Assembly: GCA_049889355.1 (NCBI GenBank) | Contig: JBMHDN010000041.1 | Coordinates: 1 to 53,732 of the forward strand | Reading direction: 5' to 3' | DNA: 53,732 nucleotides | Source: JBMHDN01 sp049889355 | GTDB lineage: Bacteria > Pseudomonadota > Alphaproteobacteria > Puniceispirillales > Puniceispirillaceae | Shown here: in pieces, positions 17,394 through 25,451 of the stretch | Numbering within the stretch: position 1 is the stretch's first letter | How the letters are laid out: the number at the start of each line of letters is the position of its first letter | Translations under genes and position numbers: made by a program | The notes under the pieces: model-generated | Database searches by the model: none | Seen by the model: the letters and a program-made list of their open reading frames with translations, nothing else | Told to the model about the DNA's origin: nothing

Positions 17394-19502
17394 TTAATTT
17401 GATGGATTGCTTGCTTGATCGGCAAGGGCAATCCAGGCCGCTTCATCTAGCACTGTGATCCCTAATTCTGCTGCTTTCCGGGCTTTGGAGCCAGCTGCAT
17501 CACCAGCGATCAGATAATCTGTTTTGCTGGATACAGACCCAGATACTTTTGCCCCAAGGCGCTCTGCCAGCGCTTTTGCTTCATTGCGCGACATCTGGGT
17601 AAGTGTGCCTGTAAAAACGAGGACTTTACCGCTGACAGGACTATTGGCTGCTGGTTTTTCTGGCGGTGTCGGTGTCATTTCAACTAGCAATTCACCCACA
17701 ATTTGCTGGCTGATGGGATCGATGAAAAACCGGCTGAGATCGCGGGCAACCGATTCCCCTATCTGGTCGATATTGGTCAGCTCTTCCCATGCAGGCGATG
17801 TTTCATCCGCTGCGGCAATGGCGGCTTCTTGCAAGCGCTCAAGCGCGCCGTAATGCATGGCGAGTAATTTTGCAGTGGCTTGTCCAATCTGGCGGATACC
17901 AAGTGCAAAAATCAGCCGCTCAAGAGGGGCTGTACGCACTGCTTCAATTGCGCTCAAAAGATTATTAATTGAGGTCTCACCATACCCGTCAAGGGCCATG
18001 AGCATTTCGCGTTTATCAGCCAGCTGGAAGATATCAGCAGGCGTGTTCAGCCAGCCAATCGAACGGAAGAGTTCAACCTGCTTTGTGCCAAGACCATCTA
18101 CATCCAAAGTCTCGCGCGAGACAAAATGTTTCAGGCGTTCTAGGCTCTGGGCTTCACAAGCAAAACCACCTGTACAGCGGCGCACTGCTTCACCCTCTGG
18201 GCGGATAGCCGGATGGTCACAGATAGGGCAGGTCTCAGGAAAGTAAAATTCGGCTATCTCTCTGGTGCGCGCTTCTTTTTTGACTGCAATAATTTGCGGG
18301 ATAACATCACCGGCGCGTTGCAACACCACCTGATCACCGATACGTGCATCCAGCCGCCTGATTTCATCTTCATTATGCAAAGTGGCATTTGAGACAGTAA
18401 CCCCGCCAACAAGCACAGGCTCAAGGCGTGCAACCGGGGTGAGCGCACCGGTGCGGCCAACTTGAATATCAATATCAATCAGCTTTGTCTCTGCCTGTTC
18501 AGCTGGGAATTTATGGGCTGTGGCCCAGCGCGGCGAGCGGCTAACCTGACCCAGCCGATTTTGCCAGTCATAGTCATTCACCTTATAGACAACACCGTCA
18601 ATATCATAAGAAAGAGACGGGCGGGCCGTGCCAATCGCCTCATAAGTCGCCAGTAACGCTTCTGTATCTTGACATAAACGGCTCATCGGGTTGACCTGAA
18701 AACCAACCGCGTTCAGCCACTCTAGAAACTCAGCATGGGTTGAGGCAGGAGCCAAGGATAATGCGCCGCTGGCATAGGCAAAGAATTTAAGCGGACGCCG
18801 TGCTGTGATCTCAGGATCTTTCTGGCGCAGCGAGCCAGCCGCCGCATTACGCGGATTGGCAAAAATCTTGCCGCCTGCCTCAGCCTGACGTGCATTTAAG
18901 GTGGTGAAATCCACCTTATCCATATAGACCTCACCTCGGATTTCAATGAGATCTGGAATGATCGCACCCTCAGATGCTTTGAGCTGATGCGGGATATCTT
19001 GAATGGTACGCACATTGGCGGTTACATCTTCGCCCTCGCTGCCATTGCCTCTGGTCGCAGCCATGACCAGCTGCCCCTTTTCATAACGCAGGCTCAAAGA
19101 CAGCCCATCAATCTTGGGCTCGGCTGTCATTTCAATAGCGGTATCTGGGCTGAGGGCCAAAAAGCGGCGGATACGGTTGATGAATTCTTCTAACTCTTCA
19201 TCATCAAAGACATTTGAGAGCGAGAGCATTGGCTGCGCATGTTTGATTTTGCCAAAACCTGCAGCAGGGCTAGCACCGACTCTACCTGACGGGCTATCAG
19301 CCCTGATGAGAAACGGAAAACGCGCTTCTATCGCACGATTGGCACGAACCAGTTGATCATAGTCTTGGTCACTTATCTCAGGGGCATCTTGGGTGTGATA
19401 GAGCGTGTCATGATAGGCAATCTGACTGGCCAGTTTTTCCAGCCATTTGGCGGCTACATCCTCAGCAAGATGATCAATATCCTCAGGAAGCTCATACTGC
19501 AT
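17394..19502 (-). CDS. ligA: NAD-dependent DNA ligase LigA
   Basis: Seals nicks using NAD+, essential for Okazaki fragment joining and repair. Domains in order: Ia region with YHTQDAPEISDQDYDQL; adenylation domain with the active-site lysine in AEPKIDGLSLSLRY (near residue 130); OB fold (VGRTGALTPVARLEPV); a four-cysteine zinc finger with CPIC at about 408 and paired Cys 15-25 residues later; helix-hairpin-helix repeats; C-terminal BRCT domain from about 620 (GKVLVFTGTLTQMSRNEA). Length 702 is standard. It is the last gene of the long minus-strand block, 44 bp after recN. Confidence 0.98.
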   Translation of the reverse strand: MQYELPEDIDHLAEDVAAKWLEKLASQIAYHDTLYHTQDAPEISDQDYDQLVRANRAIEARFPFLIRADSPSGRVGASPAAGFGKIKHAQPMLSLSNVFDDEELEEFINRIRRFLALSPDTAIEMTAEPKIDGLSLSLRYEKGQLVMAATRGNGSEGEDVTANVRTIQDIPHQLKASEGAIIPDLIEIRGEVYMDKVDFTTLNARQAEAGGKIFANPRNAAAGSLRQKDPEITARRPLKFFAYASGALSLAPASTHAEFLEWLNAVGFQVNPMSRLCQDTEALLATYEAIGTARPSLSYDIDGVVYKVNDYDWQNRLGQVSRSPRWATAHKFPAEQAETKLIDIDIQVGRTGALTPVARLEPVLVGGVTVSNATLHNEDEIRRLDARIGDQVVLQRAGDVIPQIIAVKKEARTREIAEFYFPETCPICDHPAIRPEGEAVRRCTGGFACEAQSLERLKHFVSRETLDVDGLGTKQVELFRSIGWLNTPADIFQLADKREMLMALDGYGETSINNLLSAIEAVRTAPLERLIFALGIRQIGQATAKLLAMHYGALERLQEAAIAAADETSPAWEELTNIDQIGESVARDLSRFFIDPISQQIVGELLVEMTPTPPEKPAANSPVSGKVLVFTGTLTQMSRNEAKALAERLGAKVSGSVSSKTDYLIAGDAAGSKARKAAELGITVLDEAAWIALADQASNPSN

Positions 19503-19546
19503 CTGATGCCCCTTAGCGCAAAAAACAGTTTAAAAATCGTAATGGC

Positions 19547-21211
19547 TCAATGGCCATGAATAAGCCGGACAGCCGCCGCCCGTGCTTCTGGGGTGATAAT
19601 CTCACCTGAGAGCATGCGGGCGATTTCATCGGTCCTTTCATGCTCGGTCAGCGGCCGCGTGACACTCACCACCTTATCATCCATCACTGATTTGGCGATT
19701 TTTAGATGCGCATTGCCACGCGCAGCGACTTGCGGAGAGTGGGTGATGACAAGAGTCTGCATCGCGGTACCTAGCTTGCCAAGGCGACTGCCAACAGCCG
19801 CTGCCACAGCCCCGCCTACACCTGAATCCACTTCATCAAAAATCAGCGTTTTGGTGTTTTCACTCGCGGCGAGCGCAACTTTTAAAGCCAATAAAAACCG
19901 CGCCAATTCACCACCAGAGGCAATGCGGTCAATCGGGCCAGTGGCCTGACCCGGATTGGTGCTGGCCTCAAATCGGACCTTTTCCATACCTTGCGGGCCC
20001 CAACGGCTTTCATCCAATCTTTGAATGGCAGTGGTGAAAACGGCATTTTCCAACTTAAGCGGCGGTAATTCGGCCATCACCTGGCTGTCCAGCTGGCTGG
20101 CTACCGCATGCCTTTTTGTGGAAATCGCCTCAGCCAATTGCAGATAATCCTGGCGCGCAGTTTCTGCTGTGGATGCCAATTCAGCAAGAATATCAGTTGA
20201 ATTATCCATGGCGGCAAGTTGTTCAGACATGCGTTGATGCATGGCGGTGAGTGCATCGGTGGTGCATTGATGTTTGCGCGCTTGTGCCCGCAATTCATAT
20301 AGCCGCTCATCAATCGCCTGGAGCCGCATCGGATCGCCATCCAGCTGCTCGCCAGCAGACTGAATAATCGCACGGGCTTCACTTAGCTCTGTGCTGGTTC
20401 TCACCAGTGCTTCTAACGCTGGGCTGATGGTCTCGCCAGCTAGGTCAGCAATCTTTTCCAGCGTGTTCAGTGCGCGGCTATTGAGCGCTTCTAGCCCGGC
20501 CTCATCACTGATGAGAGCCAAGGCTTCTTGCAGGGCTTCTGCGATGCGCCCTGCATTGGCATGTAGTGCGCGCTCATTAACCAAGCTTTCTTCTTCGCCT
20601 GGCATAGGGGCAAGATTATCCAGCTGCATCACCGCATCGCGCAGCCAGTCCTCTTCCATCTGCGCTTTGGATAGATGGTCGCGCATTTCTTGCAATTTCC
20701 GGCTTGTTTCCTGCCAAATTTGCCAGAGATGTGCCATCTTTTGCGCCTCAGCGCTCTGGCCTGCAGCGCGATCTAGCAAAGTGATATGGGCGGCGCTATC
20801 CAGCAAGCCTCGGCCTTCAAACTGGCCTTGAATTTCAACCAGCATATCGCCGGCTTCACGCAGAGTCCCAACAGATACAGGCGCATCATTGATAAAGGCA
20901 AGAGAGCGGCCATCTCCGCGCAATTGGCGGCGTAAAATCAGCTCGTCAGCCTGTGGCAGGCCGGCCTGATCTAACACATCCCATACCGGATGATCGCTTG
21001 CCACCTCAAAGGCAGCACTAACCTCAGCACGCTCTGTGCCTTGGCGTATCAGATTGAAATCAGCCCGGCTGCCAAGGGCCAATCCCAGCGCATCAAGCAA
21101 GATGGATTTACCCGCACCTGTCTCGCCGGTCAGCACCATCAGGCCGTCATCGAAATCCAATGCCAGCGCGTCAATCAAGACGATATTTCTGATGCGAAGA
21201 TGTGCGAGCAT
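19547..21211 (-). CDS. recN: DNA repair protein RecN
   Basis: SMC-like ATPase acting in double-strand break repair. Walker A (GETGAGKS) is at residues 30-37, a long coiled-coil arm fills the middle, the ABC signature (SGGELARFLLALK) is near 440 and Walker B (TLIFDEVDSGVGG) follows. Length 554 is typical. The start is one base from the bamD stop, so the genes are coupled. No SOS-type operator is evident immediately upstream, consistent with expression from the bamD transcript. Confidence 0.97.
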   Translation of the reverse strand: MLAHLRIRNIVLIDALALDFDDGLMVLTGETGAGKSILLDALGLALGSRADFNLIRQGTERAEVSAAFEVASDHPVWDVLDQAGLPQADELILRRQLRGDGRSLAFINDAPVSVGTLREAGDMLVEIQGQFEGRGLLDSAAHITLLDRAAGQSAEAQKMAHLWQIWQETSRKLQEMRDHLSKAQMEEDWLRDAVMQLDNLAPMPGEEESLVNERALHANAGRIAEALQEALALISDEAGLEALNSRALNTLEKIADLAGETISPALEALVRTSTELSEARAIIQSAGEQLDGDPMRLQAIDERLYELRAQARKHQCTTDALTAMHQRMSEQLAAMDNSTDILAELASTAETARQDYLQLAEAISTKRHAVASQLDSQVMAELPPLKLENAVFTTAIQRLDESRWGPQGMEKVRFEASTNPGQATGPIDRIASGGELARFLLALKVALAASENTKTLIFDEVDSGVGGAVAAAVGSRLGKLGTAMQTLVITHSPQVAARGNAHLKIAKSVMDDKVVSVTRPLTEHERTDEIARMLSGEIITPEARAAAVRLIHGH

Positions 21212-21212
21212 A

Positions 21213-22049
21213 TCAGTTGAACAAGTTTAAGGTCGTATCAGTCAAAGTTTCCAGCAAACTCTTAGGCCCAGGGCGTGTCGGGTCGTCCACCAAAACCAAC
21301 AAACGCTCTGTCCAGACAGAGTTTGGATAATTATATAAAGCCACTGCCCCTACGCGTTCAGCCTCATCAATCAGCCCTAATGAGAGATATGCTTCACTCA
21401 AACGGTAAAGGGCCTCTGGGACCTGACTGGTTGTATCAAACTGGGTGATAACAACTTCAAAACGCTGAATAGCCGCGTTGAAATGTCCTTTTTCCAGATA
21501 AAAACGGCCAACTGCCATTTCTTTGCCTGCCAGATGCGAGCGGGTCAGATCGAGCTTAAGCTGCGAATCACGCGCATAGGTGCCTTCAGGATAGCGGCGG
21601 ATGAGATCTTCAAAGGCTTCAAGCGCGCGGCGCGTCATATCTGCATCACGTTCTACATCGACAATTTGCTCATAGAAACTTAAAGCCCGCAGATAATAGG
21701 CATATTCGGTATAGCTATGCGCAGGATAGAGCTCAATGAATCTGTCCAGCGCATTAACCGCATCGCTATATTGGTTGGCTTGATAGAAAGACCAGGCTGC
21801 CATCACCTGCGCACGCACAGCCCAAGCAGAATAAGGGTGCTGGCGTTCCACTTCCTCAAATTGTGCGCCAGCCTTTTCAATATCGCCGGTAAGTACGGTG
21901 TCCAGCGCCTCATTATAGAGCGTATCAACAGGCTGTTCGACTTGTTCAAGCGTGTCATATTGGGTGGAATTCACACAACCCGCCAGCAACAGACAGCACA
22001 CAGATAGGGTAATAGGCAACAGGCGGTTTTGTGTCATCTCAGCTCTCAC
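21213..22049 (-). CDS. bamD: Outer-membrane assembly lipoprotein BamD
   Basis: Essential component of the BAM complex that inserts beta-barrel proteins in the outer membrane. It has a lipoprotein signal with LLAGC (Cys near residue 25) followed by five TPR-like repeats: LYNEALDTVLTGDIEKAGAQF, AAWSFYQANQYSDAVNALDRF, YYLRALSFYEQI, ARDSQLKLDLTRSHLAGKEM and ALYRLSEAYLSLGLIDEAERV. Length 278 fits the family. It sits between lpxC and recN, a common alphaproteobacterial arrangement downstream of ftsZ. Confidence 0.95.
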   Translation of the reverse strand: MRAEMTQNRLLPITLSVCCLLLAGCVNSTQYDTLEQVEQPVDTLYNEALDTVLTGDIEKAGAQFEEVERQHPYSAWAVRAQVMAAWSFYQANQYSDAVNALDRFIELYPAHSYTEYAYYLRALSFYEQIVDVERDADMTRRALEAFEDLIRRYPEGTYARDSQLKLDLTRSHLAGKEMAVGRFYLEKGHFNAAIQRFEVVITQFDTTSQVPEALYRLSEAYLSLGLIDEAERVGAVALYNYPNSVWTERLLVLVDDPTRPGPKSLLETLTDTTLNLFN

Positions 22050-22221
22050 TTGTCTGACGGGACAGCTTCCCGTTTCACGCAGGCTTTACACGGTTTTAAT
22101 CTGGACGCATACCGCAAGACCAATGGCAAGGGCATGACCCGCTTAACATAGCTTGTCGCATGGCTGGTGAAAAGCCCCGAATGGTGCTTCTATATGCCTT
22201 TGGATAGGGTGAGGGGATGTT

Positions 22222-23151
22222 TTAAGCTGTTGCGGCGGCGGCCATTTCAGGAACATGCAGCTGAGCATGATGGCGCTGGCTGCCATCTGCGCCCTGGATA
22301 TAATAGGCATCTGGCTGAGACAGCAGCTTTTTCAGCAACCGGATGGTCAAGGCATGACCGGGGCGTGATGTTTGCATATGGCCTGCAAGAGACATGCCCA
22401 GAAGATAGAGATCGCCAATAGAATCCAGCACCTTATGACGGATAAATTCATCATTCATCCTGAGGCCGGTTTTATTCATCAGGCTGCCATCATTCACCAC
22501 AATCGCATTATCAAGAGAACCACCGCGTGCTAGACCCGCTTGGCGCATGCTCTCAACATCGCGATATAGGCAGAATGTCCGTGCGGCTGCCAAATCACGT
22601 GTAAAATCATTTTGCCCAGAGACATAGCTGAGATTTTGAACGCCAATCAGCGCATCATCAAAATCAATTTGTGCATCAATAGATAATTTATGCTCATCTG
22701 ATGGCTTTAATTCTGCAAAGCCGCCCTTGTCATTTTCGACACGCACAGGCTTGGTGATCACCAGCATCTGGCGCGCAACACCCAAATCAACCAGACCTGC
22801 ATTTGCAATCAAGTCAGTAATTTGCTGTGCACTACCATCCAAGATAGGCATTTCGGTGCCGTCTATTTCAACCCGCACATTATCCAGGCCTAGCCCGGCA
22901 AAAGCAGCCATGAAATGTTCAATGGTGTTCACCCCGATACCCGAGCTATTTTCAATGCGGGTACATAAGGGCGTTTCAACAGCATTTTCAGCCGTTGCTT
23001 GGATTTCATTATTGCGGTCTGTGATATCTGTGCGCACAAATGTGATACCGCTATTGGCAGGGGCAGGGCAAAGCCGCACCTCAACAAAACGACCAGAATG
23101 CAGACCAATCCCAGTGATTGTCACTTCTTTGTGCAGACATGTTTGGAACAT
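22222..23151 (-). CDS. lpxC: UDP-3-O-acyl-N-acetylglucosamine deacetylase LpxC
   Basis: Zinc amidase that commits UDP-GlcNAc derivatives to lipid A synthesis. Zinc ligands are visible: His in TIEHFMAAFAGLGLDN (near residue 80) and the HKVLDSIGDLYLLG motif (His and Asp near 240). The catalytic His lies in the C-terminal SGHML-like stretch SLAGHMQTSRPGHALT. The start is uncertain. ATG 23151 aligns with the usual N-terminus (QTCLHKEVTITGIGLHSG), but ATGs at 23181 and 23187 and a GTG at 23226 are in frame and none has a good ribosome binding site. It follows ftsZ after an apparent terminator. Confidence 0.95.
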   Translation of the reverse strand: MFQTCLHKEVTITGIGLHSGRFVEVRLCPAPANSGITFVRTDITDRNNEIQATAENAVETPLCTRIENSSGIGVNTIEHFMAAFAGLGLDNVRVEIDGTEMPILDGSAQQITDLIANAGLVDLGVARQMLVITKPVRVENDKGGFAELKPSDEHKLSIDAQIDFDDALIGVQNLSYVSGQNDFTRDLAAARTFCLYRDVESMRQAGLARGGSLDNAIVVNDGSLMNKTGLRMNDEFIRHKVLDSIGDLYLLGMSLAGHMQTSRPGHALTIRLLKKLLSQPDAYYIQGADGSQRHHAQLHVPEMAAAATA

Positions 23152-23308
23152 GGTGTCTGGGATAAGCTGTGCAGGGGACATATGCATGCGGTTAACGGGC
23201 CTGTTTGCCAAAATCAGATGGGTCACGTGATGCGTGAGTATTCTTACAAGCTGAAGATAGCGAGGCCAGTTGGTAAACCCAAATCACATTTGGTTACTTA
23301 ATGTTGCA

Positions 23309-23350
23309 AAAGGCAGGTTCGGGATGCTTTTTACCCAAACCTGCCTTTTT
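23309..23350 (-). terminator. Hairpin between ftsZ and lpxC
   Basis: Stem AGGCAGGTT / AACCTGCCT (23311-23319 and 23338-23346), extended inward by GGG/CCC after a mismatch. Read on the minus strand it follows ftsZ by about 30 bp and ends in four T residues; the plus-strand T-run is longer. Probably a partial or bidirectional terminator that would separate ftsZ from lpxC-bamD-recN-ligA. Confidence 0.7.
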
Positions 23351-23379
23351 TAAGTGTTTTTTTAGATTTTCAGCTGACC

Positions 23380-25164
23380 TTAATTGGCCTGACGACGCAG
23401 AAAGGCCGGAATATCCAGCTCGTCCATATCCTCTTCTTCAGGCTGTGATACATTCATCGGGGCCTGTTCTGCTTTTTCAGACTGGATAGCCAATTGCCCT
23501 AAATCCAGCATTGGCACTGTCTGTGCAGTCTCTTGCTTGGCGTCCTCAGGCTTGGCCTCTGCTGAACGGCCGAGCGGGAACTGGGCTGTCTTGCCTGCTT
23601 CTGCGGTAGCAGGCTGGGCCGCTGCTGCAGGCTGAGGTACAGGTTCCGGACGAGAAGACCAGAGACCAGAGATACGGCCAATCAGACCGCCGCGCTGACT
23701 CTCAGCTGTGGTCTGTGTGGTCGCAATCATCTCATCACCTTGTGTCTCGACCACCGGGGCAGGGATGAATACAGGCTTTGCTTCTGCCTTTTCCTCTGTT
23801 TTTGCTGGCAAGCTGTCTGAGGCCGCATCAGCGCGGGAAATCGGCTGCATATCCTCAGTTTCACGCAGTTCCTGTGTTTCGCTGCTCGGCATTTCAAAGA
23901 GACTGCTGTCATCTGTGTCTACTTGCTCAGCCGGTGAGCTATCTGCATGAGCCAAACCCACAACTTCCTCTAGATCCAGCTGGTCAGTGGCATCTTGCAT
24001 CTGTACTTCTTCGGTATGCTCTGCTGGCGCCTCAGGCGCGTCAGTCATACTGTTTGTTTCTGCTTCTGCGAAATCAGTGCTGGCCTGAAAAACAGGCTGA
24101 GGCACGTCATGGACCACAGGCTGAGCTGGTTGATGGAAGACGGGTTGCGGGGCAGGCTGAAGATCAGACTGGAACGGCAGGCTGCCTGTTTGGGCCATCG
24201 CATCAATGCCGGTTGCGACCACAGATACCCGCATCACACCTTCCATCTTCTCATCAAAAGCTGAGCCAAAGATGATAACAGCATCTGCATCAACTTCCTT
24301 GCGAATACGGTTTGCCGCTTCATCTACTTCAAACAAGGTCATATCCATGCCACCGGTGATGTTGATCAACAGCGCATTGGCACCCTTCATGGATGTGTCA
24401 TCCAAAAGCGGGTTATTGATGGCAGCTTCAGCGGCTTCGGTGGCCCGGTTATCACCTGATGCCTCACCAGTACCCATCATCGCCTTGCCCATTTCAGACA
24501 TAACGGCCCGGATATCAGCAAAATCGAGATTGATCATGCCAGGCTTGATCATCAGATCTGTCACGCCGCATACGCCCTGGTGCAAGACGGTGTCTGCCAT
24601 ATGGAACGCATCTGCAAATGTGGTGCGCTCATTGGCCAGGCGGAATAGATTCTGGTTAGGAATAACAATCAGCGTATCGACAAAGCCTTGTAATTCGCTG
24701 ATGCCGTCTTCTGCCTGTGCCATCCGGCGTTGCCCTTCAAATTCAAAAGGCTTGGTGATGACGCCAACTGTTAGGATGCCGGCATCTCGTGCAGCCTTTG
24801 CAATCACCGGAGCGGCGCCTGTCCCTGTGCCACCACCCATGCCGGCGGTGATAAAGACCATATGTGAATCAGCCAGTTCGGCCATCACCTCTTCCAGGCT
24901 TTCTTCTGCTGCACGGCGTCCCATTTCAGGCTTTGAGCCGGCACCAAGGCCGCGTGTCAGACCGGTGCCGAGCTGGATTTTGCGGGGGGCCAGTGAATGG
25001 GCGAGGGCCTGGCCATCTGTATTAGCAACCAGAAATTCAACCCCTTCAAGGTCTGCTGAAATCATATTATTCACCGCATTGCATCCTGCACCGCCAACAC
25101 CGACAACGGTGATCTTTGGGCGCAGTTCCTGGGTGGTTTGTGGCATAGTCAGATTGATAGTCAT
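23380..25164 (-). CDS. ftsZ: Cell division GTPase FtsZ, with long linker
   Basis: Tubulin homologue that forms the Z ring. The GTPase core spans about residues 15-320: VVGVGGAGCNAVNNMI, FLVANTDGQAL, the tubulin signature GGGTGTG near 110 and the T7 loop NLDFADIRAVM. A long acidic linker, rich in Glu, Gln, Pro and Ala (about 320-580), follows. The C-terminal conserved peptide LDIPAFLRRQAN, which binds FtsA and other partners, ends the protein. At 594 residues it is in the long alphaproteobacterial class. AGGAG lies seven bases before the ATG. It is preceded by a small ORF ending 22 bp upstream. Confidence 0.98.
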   Translation of the reverse strand: MTINLTMPQTTQELRPKITVVGVGGAGCNAVNNMISADLEGVEFLVANTDGQALAHSLAPRKIQLGTGLTRGLGAGSKPEMGRRAAEESLEEVMAELADSHMVFITAGMGGGTGTGAAPVIAKAARDAGILTVGVITKPFEFEGQRRMAQAEDGISELQGFVDTLIVIPNQNLFRLANERTTFADAFHMADTVLHQGVCGVTDLMIKPGMINLDFADIRAVMSEMGKAMMGTGEASGDNRATEAAEAAINNPLLDDTSMKGANALLINITGGMDMTLFEVDEAANRIRKEVDADAVIIFGSAFDEKMEGVMRVSVVATGIDAMAQTGSLPFQSDLQPAPQPVFHQPAQPVVHDVPQPVFQASTDFAEAETNSMTDAPEAPAEHTEEVQMQDATDQLDLEEVVGLAHADSSPAEQVDTDDSSLFEMPSSETQELRETEDMQPISRADAASDSLPAKTEEKAEAKPVFIPAPVVETQGDEMIATTQTTAESQRGGLIGRISGLWSSRPEPVPQPAAAAQPATAEAGKTAQFPLGRSAEAKPEDAKQETAQTVPMLDLGQLAIQSEKAEQAPMNVSQPEEEDMDELDIPAFLRRQAN

Positions 25165-25186
25165 GAGTGTGCTCCTTTTTGTTCAA

Positions 25187-25375
25187 TCAGTTGGCAATAT
25201 GGCCGTTTTGCTGGCCAAAAAGCTGGCCGATTGAGGGTGTGGTCTGTCGCAAGCATCTGTGAGAGACCGTTGCTGCCTTATGCCAGACAGCAGGGGCAGA
25301 CAGGGCGATCTTGACGCCGCCTTGGTCTGCGTGAAATGCGTGTGTTTGTGTGTGGTGGTGTGGAAAGCTGTTCAT
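25187..25375 (-). CDS. Candidate small His-rich protein between ftsA and ftsZ
   Basis: A 62-residue open frame filling most of the ftsA-ftsZ gap. It begins at an ATG with GGAGG ten bases upstream and an additional AGG closer in, and ends 22 bp before the ftsZ ATG. The N-terminus is histidine-rich (SFPHHHTQTHAFHADQGG); eight His in total, one Cys, no membrane segment. Its ATG overlaps the TGA of a 17-codon ORF upstream (ATGA). I know no family for it. A strong ribosome binding site and tight placement support translation; composition is odd, so a chance ORF or regulatory leader remains possible. Confidence 0.42.
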   Translation of the reverse strand: MNSFPHHHTQTHAFHADQGGVKIALSAPAVWHKAATVSHRCLRQTTPSIGQLFGQQNGHIAN

Positions 25376-25425
25376 TTTCCTGTTACCTCCTCTGATGATG
25401 AGCAGTTTTGTTTGATTTGTTGCAT
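25372..25425 (-). CDS. Possible 17-aa peptide upstream of the His-rich ORF
   Basis: ATG at 25425 preceded by AGGAG with a 7-base spacer, running MQQIKQNCSSSEEVTGK to a TGA whose last bases overlap the next ATG (ATGA). It begins 26 bp after the ftsA stop. Its codons include the GAGGAGG that serves as the ribosome binding site of the 62-residue ORF. It could be a coupling leader for that ORF, or chance. Confidence 0.25.
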   Translation of the reverse strand: MQQIKQNCSSSEEVTGK

Positions 25426-25451
25426 GGGTTTGCTCCTGCTCTTTGAAACGC

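Noticed and set aside
24206..25234. A 342-codon open frame opposite ftsZ
   Set aside because: It is entirely antisense to the conserved GTPase core, its product is Ser/Arg-rich low-complexity sequence with no motif, and the long frame follows from codon bias of the real gene.
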